Origin: Bacteroidota bacterium
Lineage (GTDB): Bacteria > Bacteroidota > Bacteroidia > Chitinophagales > Chitinophagaceae
NCBI GenBank assembly: GCA_029555415.1
Contig: JAKPSI010000002.1
Location: 1 to 64,000 of the forward strand
Direction of reading: 5' to 3'
DNA: 64,000 nucleotides
Within the stretch, counting starts at the first letter, position 1. Each line of letters starts with the position of its first letter. Below the pieces are notes generated by a model. The model searched no databases. It saw only the letters and a program-made list of their open reading frames with translations, and was not told where the DNA came from. Shown here in pieces: positions 43,470 through 54,048 of the stretch. The translations under genes were made by a program, and so were the position numbers.

Positions 43470-44705
43470 ATGCGCATCAACCGGTATTTTCCTTTCCTGT
43501 TCATTTATTTCTTCTTCAACGGCCTCGCCCTGCCGTTCGGACTGACGTGGATGTCATTACTGGCACCGGTTTTCTATTTCTGGATGGTCCGGGTCAGACA
43601 GCGGGAAGTGATGGCGCCACTATTGCTGGTATTGCTTCCTTTTGTGCTGGCTCATTTGCTGCGCGGTCAGGTGCAGACCGGTCCCTATTTCATATCCCTG
43701 CTGAATATCATCCTGGTTGGTGTTTTTGCACTGACTGTGAGCACTTACCTGCAACAGACAACGGATCCATATCCTTTGTTCCGTCGCCTCCTGTTGCTGA
43801 ACACGGTCGCCTGTGTGATCGCCGGTATCCTGTATTTCAGCCCGTGGAAAGATGTTTTATGGATGCAGCAGAATATATCTTCCGGTATCAATGATTTTTA
43901 CCGGATGAAGCTGTTCACGTATGAGCCTTCTTATTACGCGTTACTCTTTACGCCGTTCTTCTTTTATTTCCTTTTCAGGTACTGGCTGCAAATGCCAGGC
44001 TTTAAAGGCTGGTTGTTACTGCCCATGCTGGCATTGCCTTATCTGCTCTCCTTTTCGATCGGGGTGATGGCGGCTGTATTGTTCGCGCTGGCTGGAGTAC
44101 TGCTGATACATGCGCGCAGCCTGATCCCCCGGAGAAGGGTATTCAATCTGTTGTTCAATACCGTAGCGGTATTATTCGTAGCTGGTGTTGTACTCTTTCT
44201 TTTTTTCCGGGACAATGTTCTGTTCGAAAGGATCGGGAATGTGATCTCGGGTGCGGATACTTCCGGACAGGGGAGGACAAGCGATGCATTCATCCTGGCA
44301 CAAAAGATCCTGAATGTGTCGGATCCGTTATGGGGTTGCGGTCCCGGTCAGATCAAATTCAAAGGTGCGGATATCATCCGCAGTTATTACTTGTATTATG
44401 AAGAAACGAAAGTGGCGATCCCGAATGCGGTAGCGGAAACATTGGCCATCTTCGGATGGGTCGGCCTGTCACTGCGCATACTTATACAATTGGTGCTATT
44501 CTTCGTGACCAGGGTATGGTCCAATTACTACCGTCTGGCGCTGTTCCTTTTCATCTTCCTGTATCAGTTCACCGGCAGTTTCATTACCAATGGCGCGGAA
44601 TACCTCATCTGGGTATTTGCATTCAGTTCAGCATTTCCCGCATTCAGGATGCGGCATACCGCTGCCACTCAACCCGCGATGCTGAGTCGCGGTGTACTTA
44701 CCTGA
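43470..44705 (+). CDS. Polytopic membrane protein, second Wzy/ligase-like protein
   Basis: About 411 residues from ATG 43470 (ATG 43455 adds five). Ten or more hydrophobic helices (FPFLFIYFFFNGLALPFGL, then WLLLPMLALPYLLSFSIGV), and an external loop with NDFYRMKLFTYEPSYYALLF and LWGCGPGQIKF, as in Wzy-like polymerases. The role may overlap with the protein at 41180 or serve another repeat unit. It diverges from the Wzz-like gene over 135 bases and overlaps the transferase at 44669 tail to tail by 37 bases. Confidence 0.72.
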   Translation: MRINRYFPFLFIYFFFNGLALPFGLTWMSLLAPVFYFWMVRVRQREVMAPLLLVLLPFVLAHLLRGQVQTGPYFISLLNIILVGVFALTVSTYLQQTTDPYPLFRRLLLLNTVACVIAGILYFSPWKDVLWMQQNISSGINDFYRMKLFTYEPSYYALLFTPFFFYFLFRYWLQMPGFKGWLLLPMLALPYLLSFSIGVMAAVLFALAGVLLIHARSLIPRRRVFNLLFNTVAVLFVAGVVLFLFFRDNVLFERIGNVISGADTSGQGRTSDAFILAQKILNVSDPLWGCGPGQIKFKGADIIRSYYLYYEETKVAIPNAVAETLAIFGWVGLSLRILIQLVLFFVTRVWSNYYRLALFLFIFLYQFTGSFITNGAEYLIWVFAFSSAFPAFRMRHTAATQPAMLSRGVLT

Positions 44706-45808
44706 ACCGGTAAGGCACAAGCCTGCAGCATCAGCGATTCATAAGCGCCGATGATCTTATCCTGACTATATTCATTCCTGATCTTTTCCAGATTCTGCGC
44801 TATGAAAGCCGCACGCTGTGCGGGTTCCAGGGGTTGACGCATCAGAGCCGCGAGTTCTTCCGGATTCCTGAAATAACGGGCATGCGCACCCAGAACGGCA
44901 CGATTGAAAACATTGTCATGCGCGGCGATATCCGCGCTGCTGGCCATCGCTTCGAGTAATGAAGGGTTGGTTCCTCCGACAGAATGTCCATGGAAATAGG
45001 ACCGCGCGTAATAGCGGAGATTGTTCAGCACCATTGGGTCGAAAATAGCACCGGCGAAACGGATACCGGGATGAATATATTTTTCACTGAGTTTACGGCC
45101 ATATTGATTCGTTGCATTCCCGATGATGTACAAAGGGATGTTCTGACCGGATGCGAGATAACCTTTGATGATCATTTCAATATTGTTCTCTGGTTCCATC
45201 CGGGCCATCAGCATATAGTAATTTCCTGCTTCGAGTCCGCATGTCGCCGGTACCGCAGGATCCGGCTGGGTGAAGACTTCGCCACCATAAGGGATGAATA
45301 CGGCGTCCTTATTGTAACGTTCACGGATATGTTCACGGATCTTAACGGAATCGGCCACCAGCACATCCGCGTGATGCGCGGCCCAGCTTTCCGCTTTGCG
45401 AAGGAATTTCTGTGTAAGCTTATTGTATTTACTGCGCATCCACTCCATGCCATCCATATTCACCACATGCACCATCTGGCGCGGCCAGCGGCGATGCCAG
45501 ATGGAATCACTGGTATAACCCAAATGCAGCAGTACATCGAAACTTCTTTTCCGTGCATCCTGAATGCAATTCAGATCATAGATGAACTGTCCTACCGTAC
45601 CCAGTTTATGTTCCGCATCCGTGCAGTGAATGAGCTGAACACCTTCCCAGGTCTTTTCCTGATAAGGATGTAAACTGGAATTATAGACGGACACCTGATG
45701 CCCCCTTTTCACTAAACCTGCCGACAGGTACTGAGCGAACTGTTCAAATCCACCGTAGTGATTGGGGATGCCTCTGGTGCCAAGGATGCCGATCGATAGT
45801 TTTTTCAA
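44669..45808 (-). CDS. Glycosyltransferase, DUF1972 / GT4 type
   Basis: 379 residues. The opening IGILGTRGIPNHYGGFEQFAQYLS is the DUF1972 signature; DGMEWMRSKYN and VADSVKIREH follow; donor domain MLMARMEPENNIEMII, PLYIIGNATNQY and GGTNPSLLEAMASS. Members transfer rhamnose, fucose or galactose in capsule loci; donor here unknown. Its start overlaps the upstream transferase gene by four bases (45805-45808), so both form one leftward pair. Confidence 0.9.
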   Translation of the reverse strand: MKKLSIGILGTRGIPNHYGGFEQFAQYLSAGLVKRGHQVSVYNSSLHPYQEKTWEGVQLIHCTDAEHKLGTVGQFIYDLNCIQDARKRSFDVLLHLGYTSDSIWHRRWPRQMVHVVNMDGMEWMRSKYNKLTQKFLRKAESWAAHHADVLVADSVKIREHIRERYNKDAVFIPYGGEVFTQPDPAVPATCGLEAGNYYMLMARMEPENNIEMIIKGYLASGQNIPLYIIGNATNQYGRKLSEKYIHPGIRFAGAIFDPMVLNNLRYYARSYFHGHSVGGTNPSLLEAMASSADIAAHDNVFNRAVLGAHARYFRNPEELAALMRQPLEPAQRAAFIAQNLEKIRNEYSQDKIIGAYESLMLQACALPVQVSTPRLSIAG

Positions 45809-46887
45809 GTTGTTGTGATTTTAGAGTAGGCTGCAGCGGTCTTTTCAACGGCCTGCTGCCAGGTATATTCGGTTTTGATCTTTTGTTGTAAGGAAGCCGT
45901 ACCCTCCGCTACCGCCGCACGTTCCACGGCAGACAGGATCGAAGCGGGGTTGCCCGGATCGCAATAGAAGCCGGCCTCCCCGAAATAATCACGGGTATAG
46001 CCACGGTCACTGATCACCGGCCGGCAACCCATCGCTGCTGCTTCCAGAGAGGAGAGTCCGCATGTTTCAAACCAGCTTGGTAAGGCATGCACTGTTGCTC
46101 TCGCGAAATACTTCACCAGTTCCTGCTGGGGCAGATGGTCCACGAATGAAATATTTTCACCCGCCTCTTTCCTGCAGGCTTCATAATATTCCTGCTGATT
46201 GGGTGAAGCTTTACCGATGAGAATGAGTCGGAATTTCGTGTTGTTGAGCGCACGGATGAGTTGCAGCTGATTTTTGATCCCTTCGATCCTGGCCGCGCAG
46301 ATAACAAGTAAGGGATCCTTCTCTGTATCAGCAGGCGACCGGAATAACTCCGGTTCAATGCCATTCGGGATCACAGCGGAAGGGCCCGCATATCCGAATG
46401 TCGATTCGATCGTTCGTTTTTCACCTTCCGCATTCGGCAACAACATACCGGTTTGGGATAATACCTGCCGGATACTCCGTTGCTGACCTTTCCACAAATA
46501 ACTCATGCTTCGCATCGCATCCTTTCCGCGCAGCCATCGGGCCACCGTTTTGCCGTACTCTGTCATGGACTCCGGAATATTGCGCAGCAACTTACCCGCC
46601 GTATCGGTCCGGTGGTGCCGGTCATATTCAGAATAATCAATAAGTATCGGGGTCAGCGCGATCGGTTTGCGGATATGGTCGAGATGATAAAGTATATCCG
46701 CCGGGCGCGTCAGATTGAAGAAGTGGAATAATTGATAACGGTCATAATCCAGTGTGTCGGTTGTCCGGTGGATCGTAGCATCATAGCCCCATGCGGCCAG
46801 ATGACGCGCGGTCTGCAGCATCTGGATCGTATCTCCGCCCGGTACATCATACAGGGTGGATCGGGATATCAGGGCTATTTTTTTCAT
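45805..46887 (-). CDS. Glycosyltransferase, GT-B / GT4 type
   Basis: 360 residues. N-terminal domain starts IALISRSTLYDVPGGDTIQMLQTARHL, with the glycine-rich loop of GT4 acceptors; donor domain VICAARIEGIKNQLQLIRAL, LILIGKASPNQQEYY and LPSWFETCGLSSLEAAAMGCRPVIS with the E-x7-E acids. Donor unknown. It is the first gene of the leftward pair that reads on into the DUF1972 transferase, and it diverges from the epimerase gene at 47010. Confidence 0.88.
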   Translation of the reverse strand: MKKIALISRSTLYDVPGGDTIQMLQTARHLAAWGYDATIHRTTDTLDYDRYQLFHFFNLTRPADILYHLDHIRKPIALTPILIDYSEYDRHHRTDTAGKLLRNIPESMTEYGKTVARWLRGKDAMRSMSYLWKGQQRSIRQVLSQTGMLLPNAEGEKRTIESTFGYAGPSAVIPNGIEPELFRSPADTEKDPLLVICAARIEGIKNQLQLIRALNNTKFRLILIGKASPNQQEYYEACRKEAGENISFVDHLPQQELVKYFARATVHALPSWFETCGLSSLEAAAMGCRPVISDRGYTRDYFGEAGFYCDPGNPASILSAVERAAVAEGTASLQQKIKTEYTWQQAVEKTAAAYSKITTT

Positions 46888-47009
46888 TCCATTCCGGGGG
46901 CCCGGCCCTTTTTAATCGTATGGGAAAATGATTAAGCGGCCTCAGGCTCAGGATTTTTGATGCGCTGCCCCTGAACCCGGAAAGGGAATAATGGTTAACT
47001 TTGCGGGCT

Positions 47010-47990
47010 TTGACGACAAAACACTACCTCATCACCGGCGGGGCCGGATTTATCGGCAGCAACCTGCTCCGGACCCTTTTCAGGGATGAACCCGGATGCC
47101 GGATCACGTGCATCGATAATTTCGACCCGTTTTACTCTGAAAAGATCAAGGAATTCAATATCCGCCCGTTCGCGGATCAGCCCGGTTTCACGTTGCACCG
47201 GGTGGACCTCGGCACCACTACCGGCGCCGAACTGGCGGCACTGATCCCTGAATCCGTGGATGTGATCGTGCATCTGGCCGCAAAAGCGGGTGTGCGTCCC
47301 AGTATCGAAAATCCCCTTGCTTATCAGCGATCGAATGTGATCGGTCTGCAGAACCTGCTCGATTTTGCAAGGGCATGTAAAGTGACCCAATTCGTATTCG
47401 GATCCAGCAGCAGTGTATATGGTATCAATGATCATTTTCCCTGGAATGAAGATGAACAACTGATGCCGGTGAGTCCTTATGCCAGCACCAAATTATCCGG
47501 TGAGATGCTGGGCCATGTGTACAGCCGTCTTTTCAATATCCGTTTTATCGCATTACGTTTCTTCACGGTATATGGCCCCGGGCAACGACCGGACCTGGCC
47601 ATTCATAAATTCACCCGTTCCATTCTGGCCGGAGAGCCGATCCCTTTTTACGGCGATGGAAGTACGAGCCGTGACTATACTTTTGTGGAAGATATCATTC
47701 AGGGGATCCGCGCCGCGATGAAATACAGCGGCAGTGATTTTGAGGTCATCAATCTCGGAAATCATTTCTCCGTTTCCCTGAAAGAATTACTGGAAGCCAT
47801 TGAGCAGGTCACCGGCAAACAAGCCATCATCAACCGATTAAGGGAACAGCCCGGTGATGTGCCGAAGACCTATGCCGATATCAGCAAAGCGCAACGCCTG
47901 CTGGGCTATCAGCCACAAACCAGCCTGCATGACGGTTTACAGCGTTTCTTCGAATGGTTCAATGAGAATCGCGCGCTCCTGCTTTCCTGA
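47010..47990 (+). CDS. NAD-dependent sugar-nucleotide epimerase
   Basis: 326 residues. Extended short-chain dehydrogenase: NAD loop LITGGAGFIGSNLLR, VIVHLAAKAGVRPS, catalytic GSSSSVYG and SPYASTKLSGE (Y-x3-K), and FFTVYGPGQRPDLAI. The GQRPDL pattern suits UDP-glucuronate 4-epimerase-like enzymes. The start is TTG; I choose 47010 because it gives the standard short N-terminus, with TTG 47001 as alternative. A TAACTTTG box at 46996-47003 fits a -7 element, which would make the transcript nearly leaderless and favours the second TTG. Supplies an activated sugar to the locus. Confidence 0.85.
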   Translation: MTTKHYLITGGAGFIGSNLLRTLFRDEPGCRITCIDNFDPFYSEKIKEFNIRPFADQPGFTLHRVDLGTTTGAELAALIPESVDVIVHLAAKAGVRPSIENPLAYQRSNVIGLQNLLDFARACKVTQFVFGSSSSVYGINDHFPWNEDEQLMPVSPYASTKLSGEMLGHVYSRLFNIRFIALRFFTVYGPGQRPDLAIHKFTRSILAGEPIPFYGDGSTSRDYTFVEDIIQGIRAAMKYSGSDFEVINLGNHFSVSLKELLEAIEQVTGKQAIINRLREQPGDVPKTYADISKAQRLLGYQPQTSLHDGLQRFFEWFNENRALLLS

Positions 47991-48959
47991 TCACATCACA
48001 GTATCACGTTGTTGTTCGATCTGCTTTCCCGCCCGGAATATTTTCCGGATGGTGTAGGTCTTCTTGTTCTGTGATTCAAAATAAGTGCGCACGTTGATAT
48101 CCGCCACGATGCCGATCGTGATGAACTGGATACCACCCAGCAGCAGGATGAGGCCGAGGATCAGCAGGGGTTTGCCCCAGATATCATGACCCATGATCTT
48201 TAAGGTGAGTAAGTAGAGATTGATAAGTGCACCCAGACCGAAGCTGATGAAACCGATGGTGCCGAACAGGTGCATGGGTTTCTGAAGATATTTGCGGAGG
48301 AAGACCATCAGGATCAGATCGCTCATCACTTTGAAGGTCCGGTTGATGCCATATTTACTTTTGCCGAACTGACGCGGATGGTGTTTCACATCCACCTGTG
48401 TGATGCGCGCACCCTGCAATTTGGCGAGTACGGGAATGAAACGGTGCAGCTCACCATACAGTCCCAGTTCTTCCGCGATCTCCCTTTTGAATACTTTAAG
48501 GGTGCATCCATAATCACGGATGTAAACACCGGTCATCCGGCGGATCAGCGCGTTGGCGATGCGGCTCGGTAATTTACGGAGGATGAATCCATCCTTCCGG
48601 TTCTTGCGGTTACCGGCCACCACATCCCAGTCTTCTTTTTTCAGTAACTCGAGCATGGCGGGGATATCCGTCGGGTCATTCTGCAGGTCACCATCCAGCA
48701 AGGCAACATAACGCCCGCGGGAATGATCGATGCCGGCGGTCATGGCTGTACTTTGTCCGTAGTTCTTGCGCAGTTCCACCAGCACGGTGCGGTCGTCGCT
48801 GTTGGCAACGATAGCGGGAATGGTTTTGTCCGTGGATCCGTCATCCACCAGGATCACTTCATAATCAATGCCACCCAGCGCGCCACGAACGGCTTCCAGC
48901 AGGGGTTTGATATTCTCCTCTTCATTCATGACGGTGATCACAACGGATAATTCGCGCAT
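47991..48959 (-). CDS. Glycosyltransferase family 2, polyprenyl-phosphate type
   Basis: 322 residues. GT-A domain: LSVVITVMNEEENIKPLLEA, VILVDDGSTDKT, LLDGDLQNDPTDIP (the metal-binding D-x-D region) and ITQVDVKHHPRQFGKSKYG; then two C-terminal membrane helices (residues ~228-250 and 263-288). This layout is that of dolichyl-phosphate mannose synthase-like and ArnC/GtrB-like enzymes, which load a sugar on undecaprenyl phosphate. It lies tail to tail with the epimerase gene with no base between. The last glycosyltransferase before the methionine operon. Confidence 0.9.
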   Translation of the reverse strand: MRELSVVITVMNEEENIKPLLEAVRGALGGIDYEVILVDDGSTDKTIPAIVANSDDRTVLVELRKNYGQSTAMTAGIDHSRGRYVALLDGDLQNDPTDIPAMLELLKKEDWDVVAGNRKNRKDGFILRKLPSRIANALIRRMTGVYIRDYGCTLKVFKREIAEELGLYGELHRFIPVLAKLQGARITQVDVKHHPRQFGKSKYGINRTFKVMSDLILMVFLRKYLQKPMHLFGTIGFISFGLGALINLYLLTLKIMGHDIWGKPLLILGLILLLGGIQFITIGIVADINVRTYFESQNKKTYTIRKIFRAGKQIEQQRDTVM

Positions 48960-49012
48960 CGTATTGGTGTTTTAGTTTGTAAGGCGCTGCAAAGGTACGG
49001 AATGAAAAAAAG

Positions 49013-49033
49013 AAGGCCGGCAATGCCGGCCTT
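49013..49033 (-). terminator. Terminator of the methionine operon
   Basis: Stem AAGGCCGGC / GCCGGCCTT, 3-base loop, followed on the minus strand by C and seven T. It lies 20 bases past the stop of hom. Confidence 0.85.
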
Positions 49034-49052
49034 AAGGTATGTTGGGGTGGGA

Positions 49053-50303
49053 TCAGACGATGCCCGCCAGTTCCAGACTTCTTTTGCGGAGATCGCGCGT
49101 GGCGGTCTCTTCAATGATCGGTTCGGGTACCAGGATGAGGGAGGTTTCATTTTCCCGCCACCAGTTCTGCTCCTGAAGTTTACTGAACGCGATCACACCC
49201 ACCAGATATTTCCTTTCTTCCTGCGCGTGCCATTCTTCGATCCATTCAAATTCATCACGCGGGATGAATTTCCAGTCGGTGAATGATACATATACTTTCA
49301 GGTACAGTTCGTTCGTCAGCTGGTGGGGTTTATGGTGATACAATTTCTTGTATTCATATTTATACTGGTAACGCAGCGCGGCGATATCACTCAGTACCGC
49401 GGATGCGGTGGGGAAGCTGCCCGCGCCTTTACCATAAAAGAATTGTTTATCGGCGAATCCGCTCTCGATCACCACACCATTGTATTCATTCTTCACGAAA
49501 GCCAGATGATCATCCTGCTGAATGAACTGTGGCAGCACGAATGCGGCCACTTTGCCATTCTGCAGTTTCTGCGCCTGTGCCACCAAACGGATCTGCTGGT
49601 TGCGGGCGCGTGCCACGGACGCATCACCGCCATGGATATGCTGGATACCGTTGAACAGGATCTTTTCCGGCGCTTCAATGATACCATAAGCATGGGTGAG
49701 CAGGAAGGTCCATTTGTTCACCGCGTCATAGCCTTCCACATCCAGTTTGGGATCGCTTTCCGCGAAACCGAGCTGCTGGGCCAGGATGAGCGCCTGTTTG
49801 AAATCCAGGTTCTCATCGAACATTTTAGTGAGGATGAAATTGGTGGAACCATTCACGATCGCTTTGATGGAATGCAGCAGGTCGTTGTCGTAATATTCTT
49901 CCAGATTACGGATCACAGGGATCGACGCGCAGGCCGCCGCTTCATATAATAAGGAACGTCCGGTCTTTTCCTGCAATTCGAGTAAAGCGGTTAAATGCTC
50001 CGCGATCATTTTCTTGCTGGCACTCACCACATCCTTGCCGCCATTGAGCGCGGTGGTAACGATCTGGTAAGCGGGTTCACTTTCATTGATCACTTCCACG
50101 ATCACATTGATCTCGGGATCGTTCAGTAATACGTCTTTGTCGGTCGTGAATAATTCAGCCGGCGCGTTCCTTTTCTTGCTTGCGTCCTTGATGCATACTT
50201 TTTTGATGGATGCGTTCAGGGACGGGGTTTGCTGGAGTACGCGGTAGAGGCCTTCGCCCACTACGCCGAATCCGAATAAGCCGATGGTCAGTTGCTTGTG
50301 CAT
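49053..50303 (-). CDS. hom: Homoserine dehydrogenase
   Basis: Reduces aspartate semialdehyde to homoserine with NAD(P)H, feeding methionine and threonine. 416 residues: Rossmann part LFGFGVVGEGLYRVL (residues ~9-23), the family signature VNGSTNFILTKMFDE, GFAESDPKLDVEGYDAVNK (substrate-binding acids) and GKGAGSFPTASAVLSD. Residues ~340-416 may be a regulatory ACT-like tail. It follows metX by one base, so it is the third gene of the riboswitch-controlled operon. Not fused to aspartokinase. Confidence 0.93.
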   Translation of the reverse strand: MHKQLTIGLFGFGVVGEGLYRVLQQTPSLNASIKKVCIKDASKKRNAPAELFTTDKDVLLNDPEINVIVEVINESEPAYQIVTTALNGGKDVVSASKKMIAEHLTALLELQEKTGRSLLYEAAACASIPVIRNLEEYYDNDLLHSIKAIVNGSTNFILTKMFDENLDFKQALILAQQLGFAESDPKLDVEGYDAVNKWTFLLTHAYGIIEAPEKILFNGIQHIHGGDASVARARNQQIRLVAQAQKLQNGKVAAFVLPQFIQQDDHLAFVKNEYNGVVIESGFADKQFFYGKGAGSFPTASAVLSDIAALRYQYKYEYKKLYHHKPHQLTNELYLKVYVSFTDWKFIPRDEFEWIEEWHAQEERKYLVGVIAFSKLQEQNWWRENETSLILVPEPIIEETATRDLRKRSLELAGIV

Positions 50304-50304
50304 G

Positions 50305-51372
50305 TCAGAGTAAGAGATTTATGGATGAACGGGAACGGGACGAAAGAACGCCCGTTGTTTTTTTATCTAAGAATTCCTTCAGCAGGTGTTCGATCTTATC
50401 GAACTCCAGCAGGAATCCGTCATGACCGTAAGGGGAATGGATGGCTTTCAGCGAAGCGCCGGGAATATGATCGGCAATGAACTGCTGCTCCCGCAACGGG
50501 AACAATACATCCGTTGTAATGCCGATCACCAGTGCTTTTGCTTTGATCCGGCCCAGCGCCTCAGCGGCTGTTCCGCGTCCGCGGCCCACATGGTGCGCGT
50601 CCATGGAACGGCTCAGGAAATAATAGCTGAACGCGTTGAAACGTTTCGCCAGTTTTTCACCCTGGTATTGCTGATAACTTTCGCTTTTGAAATCCTCCGT
50701 CTTGTCCGTATCCTGCTCAGCCTGACTGCGGTGATAAGTTTCATAATGACGGTAGGAGAGCAGGGCGATACTGCGCGCTACTTTCATGCCTTGTATGCCG
50801 GCCTGCGGATTGCGTTCTTTCCAGGTCGGGTCCGTTTCAATACTGTAACGCTGGGATGCATTGAAGGCGATACCCCAGGGTGAATGGAAAGCGTTGGTCG
50901 CGATGGGTATGATATTTTCAAATGTATCGGGTGCTTCAATGGCCCATTCCAGCAATTGCTGTCCGCCCATGGAGCCGCCGATGCCGATCCTGATCTTATC
51001 AATACCGAGGGATTGTTTCAGGAGGATATAACTGCGGATCATATCGCGCGTGGTGAACAGCGGGAATTCATGGTACCAGGGTTTACCGGTATCTTCATTG
51101 ATATCGAGCGGACCGATGCTGCCATAGCAACTGCCGGGCACATTCACGCAAACGATGAAATATTTCGCGGGATCGAAATAACGATTCTCTCCCACCAGTC
51201 CGGGCCACCATTCGTCCGGCGCGCTGTTCGCGGTCAGGGCATGGAAGACCCATACCACATTATCCTTCGCTTCATTCAGCGTACCATAAGTGGTATACGC
51301 TAACCGGAACCCGGGTAATTGTTTCCCGGATTCCAGCGCGAAAGGTTTTTCATATTGAAATGTCTGTGCCAT
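50305..51372 (-). CDS. metX: Homoserine O-acetyltransferase (MetX)
   Basis: Acetylates homoserine with acetyl-CoA, the activation step of methionine synthesis. 355 residues, alpha/beta hydrolase fold: FHALTANSAPDEWWPGLVG, nucleophile serine in GGSMGGQQLLEW, acid ITTDVLFP and base histidine in SPYGHDGFLLEFD. Five bases separate it from metY upstream and one from hom downstream. Some MetX-like enzymes use succinyl-CoA; I cannot tell the acyl donor by eye. Confidence 0.92.
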   Translation of the reverse strand: MAQTFQYEKPFALESGKQLPGFRLAYTTYGTLNEAKDNVVWVFHALTANSAPDEWWPGLVGENRYFDPAKYFIVCVNVPGSCYGSIGPLDINEDTGKPWYHEFPLFTTRDMIRSYILLKQSLGIDKIRIGIGGSMGGQQLLEWAIEAPDTFENIIPIATNAFHSPWGIAFNASQRYSIETDPTWKERNPQAGIQGMKVARSIALLSYRHYETYHRSQAEQDTDKTEDFKSESYQQYQGEKLAKRFNAFSYYFLSRSMDAHHVGRGRGTAAEALGRIKAKALVIGITTDVLFPLREQQFIADHIPGASLKAIHSPYGHDGFLLEFDKIEHLLKEFLDKKTTGVLSSRSRSSINLLL

Positions 51373-51377
51373 ATAGA

Positions 51378-52793
<1,416 letters not shown>

Positions 52794-52804
<11 letters not shown>

Positions 52805-52871
52805 AGCACATGCAACAAATGCAGCTGCGGTGAGCAGGAGCGTGGAAGTATATGTTTTGTTGCTTGTTCAT
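52794..52871 (-). CDS. Short leader peptide rich in Cys and Met, upstream of metY
   Basis: 25-codon open frame from ATG 52871 to TAA 52794-52796. It starts MNKQQNIYFHAPAHR and ends SCICCMCCMP: five Cys and two Met in the last ten residues. It lies in the long leader between the riboswitch terminator and metY, 90 bases before the metY start, with a hairpin across its stop. Methionine and cysteine are the products or partners of the operon, so a translation-sensing attenuator is the natural reading. No Shine-Dalgarno is seen, as usual here. A chance frame is possible but the composition is striking. Confidence 0.6.
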
Positions 52872-53116
52872 TACCCTACAAAAATAATAGACTTATTTAC
52901 TGTCCGCCAAATTTTATTTTTCCTTTTGCGTGAAGGGTTTGTTAATTGGTTGAGCACTGCGGCTGACCTGATTTGTCATGGTTTTGTTTGCTTTCATCTT
53001 TTTTGGTTTTTAGGACCCGCTTTAACGGGACAGTGTATTTAGAATGCTGTTAAACAGTTACACTTACCAAAGAAGGATCATCGGGTCATGCGCTTTTTGG
53101 CTGCTGCAGACAACAA

Positions 53117-53148
53117 AAAAGCTCACCCGATAAATCAGATGAGCTTTT
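53117..53148 (-). terminator. Terminator of the SAM-I riboswitch
   Basis: On the minus strand CAAAAGCTCA...TGAGCTTTTTTG: 9-bp stem, 14-base loop, T-run. It lies 39 bases downstream of the aptamer and is the expected off-state of the expression platform. Confidence 0.85.
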
Positions 53149-53186
53149 GAATATTTTAAGAAGAATATTGCGAAGCTATGGTCTGA

Positions 53187-53298
53187 CTTATCTGTCCCGG
53201 TTTTAATTCCGGGCTGGAATTGGCACCTTTCCCCGACCGTGGTCGGGATAGGTTGTCAAGGCTTCATCGGGCCATTACCCTCTGCCTTTCTTGATAAG
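53187..53298 (-). promoter_or_regulatory. SAM-I riboswitch aptamer
   Basis: Minus-strand RNA with all SAM-I marks: P1 CTTATC (53293-53298) pairing with GATAAG (53187-53192), AAGGCAGAGGG, the kink-turn and pseudoknot part TGGCCCGATGAAGCC, TGACAACC, a P3-like hairpin CCCGACCACGGTCGGG and AAGGTGCCAATTCC. It binds S-adenosylmethionine and shuts off metY-metX-hom through the following terminator. Confidence 0.95.
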
Positions 53299-53339
53299 TG
53301 TACCCAGACGCGGTGGTCTGGATTTGTAAAGAACTGGTA

Positions 53340-53371
53340 CAAAGGAAACGCAGGAACGCTGATTTTCCAAA
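53340..53371 (-). promoter_or_regulatory. Promoter of the methionine operon
   Basis: Minus strand TTTG (53368-53371), 20 bases, then TTCCTTTG (53340-53347), one base off the Bacteroidetes consensus TTTG-N19-21-TAnnTTTG. It would start RNA some 30 bases ahead of the riboswitch. Confidence 0.6.
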
Positions 53372-53439
53372 AATAATTTTATTGTGTATCGCTAACGGTT
53401 GTTTGGGTTGTAGTCTGAAACCCTTTGTCAATGCGGATC

Positions 53440-53979
53440 TCAGCTGCCCAGATTCATGCGTATCCAATCCGCTGCGGAGGTGCTGGATTTTTCAATGGTC
53501 ACCTTTGCGGCGATCTTTTCCTGTGCGCCATGGATCGCTTTCGTCAGCATGGAATGGCGGATCATCTCATTCGGGTCCATACCCAAACTATCCAGTAAAG
53601 CGATGATCTTTTGTCCCCCGAAATGCATGAACAACGGCTCATCCAGTGAAGACCAGATCCTGATCTCACCCGTATGCAGTGTTGCGTAGAAAGCATTCTC
53701 TTTTTCCGGTAAGGGATAGTGGCCGATCACAATGATGGTGGCGCCGGGGTATTTTGCGGAAACATGATCGCGCGTCAGACAAATATTGACCGCTTCCGTG
53801 GTACGCTGACTGAAAAAGGTTTCCGCTTCCCTGGCCCTGTCCTCGAACCAGAACAGGAAGAGTAAGGACTTGTCTTTTTCCCAGGCACGGTACAAGGCTT
53901 CATGCAGGTTAGCGGTAGTGCGCCACACTTCATCAATGAGCTGCGGGCCTTCCGGTTTCTTTTTGAACAGATTGAACAT
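53440..53979 (-). CDS. Conserved soluble protein, function unknown
   Basis: 179 residues, no signal or membrane segment. It starts NLFKKKPEGPQLIDEVWRTT, then a helix with ALYRAWEKDKSLLFLFWFEDRAREAE, a beta part (ATIIVIGHYPLPEKENAF) and a helical end KIIALLDSLGMDPNEMIRHSMLTKAI. I do not recognise the family; nothing points to an enzyme site. It lies just upstream of the methionine riboswitch on the same strand and downstream of the secreted protein gene and its terminator, so it should have its own promoter. Confidence 0.6.
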   Translation of the reverse strand: MFNLFKKKPEGPQLIDEVWRTTANLHEALYRAWEKDKSLLFLFWFEDRAREAETFFSQRTTEAVNICLTRDHVSAKYPGATIIVIGHYPLPEKENAFYATLHTGEIRIWSSLDEPLFMHFGGQKIIALLDSLGMDPNEMIRHSMLTKAIHGAQEKIAAKVTIEKSSTSAADWIRMNLGS

Positions 53980-53996
53980 GGCACAAATTAAAAAAG

Positions 53997-54022
53997 AAAT
54001 GGTTGCCGCGTGGCAACCATTT
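53997..54022 (-). terminator. Terminator after the secreted protein gene
   Basis: Stem AAATGGTTGCC / GGCAACCATTT with 4-base loop, T-run on the minus strand, 27 bases after the stop at 54049. Confidence 0.8.
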
Positions 54023-54048
54023 TCTTCGCTACTCCAACGTTACCGTCT

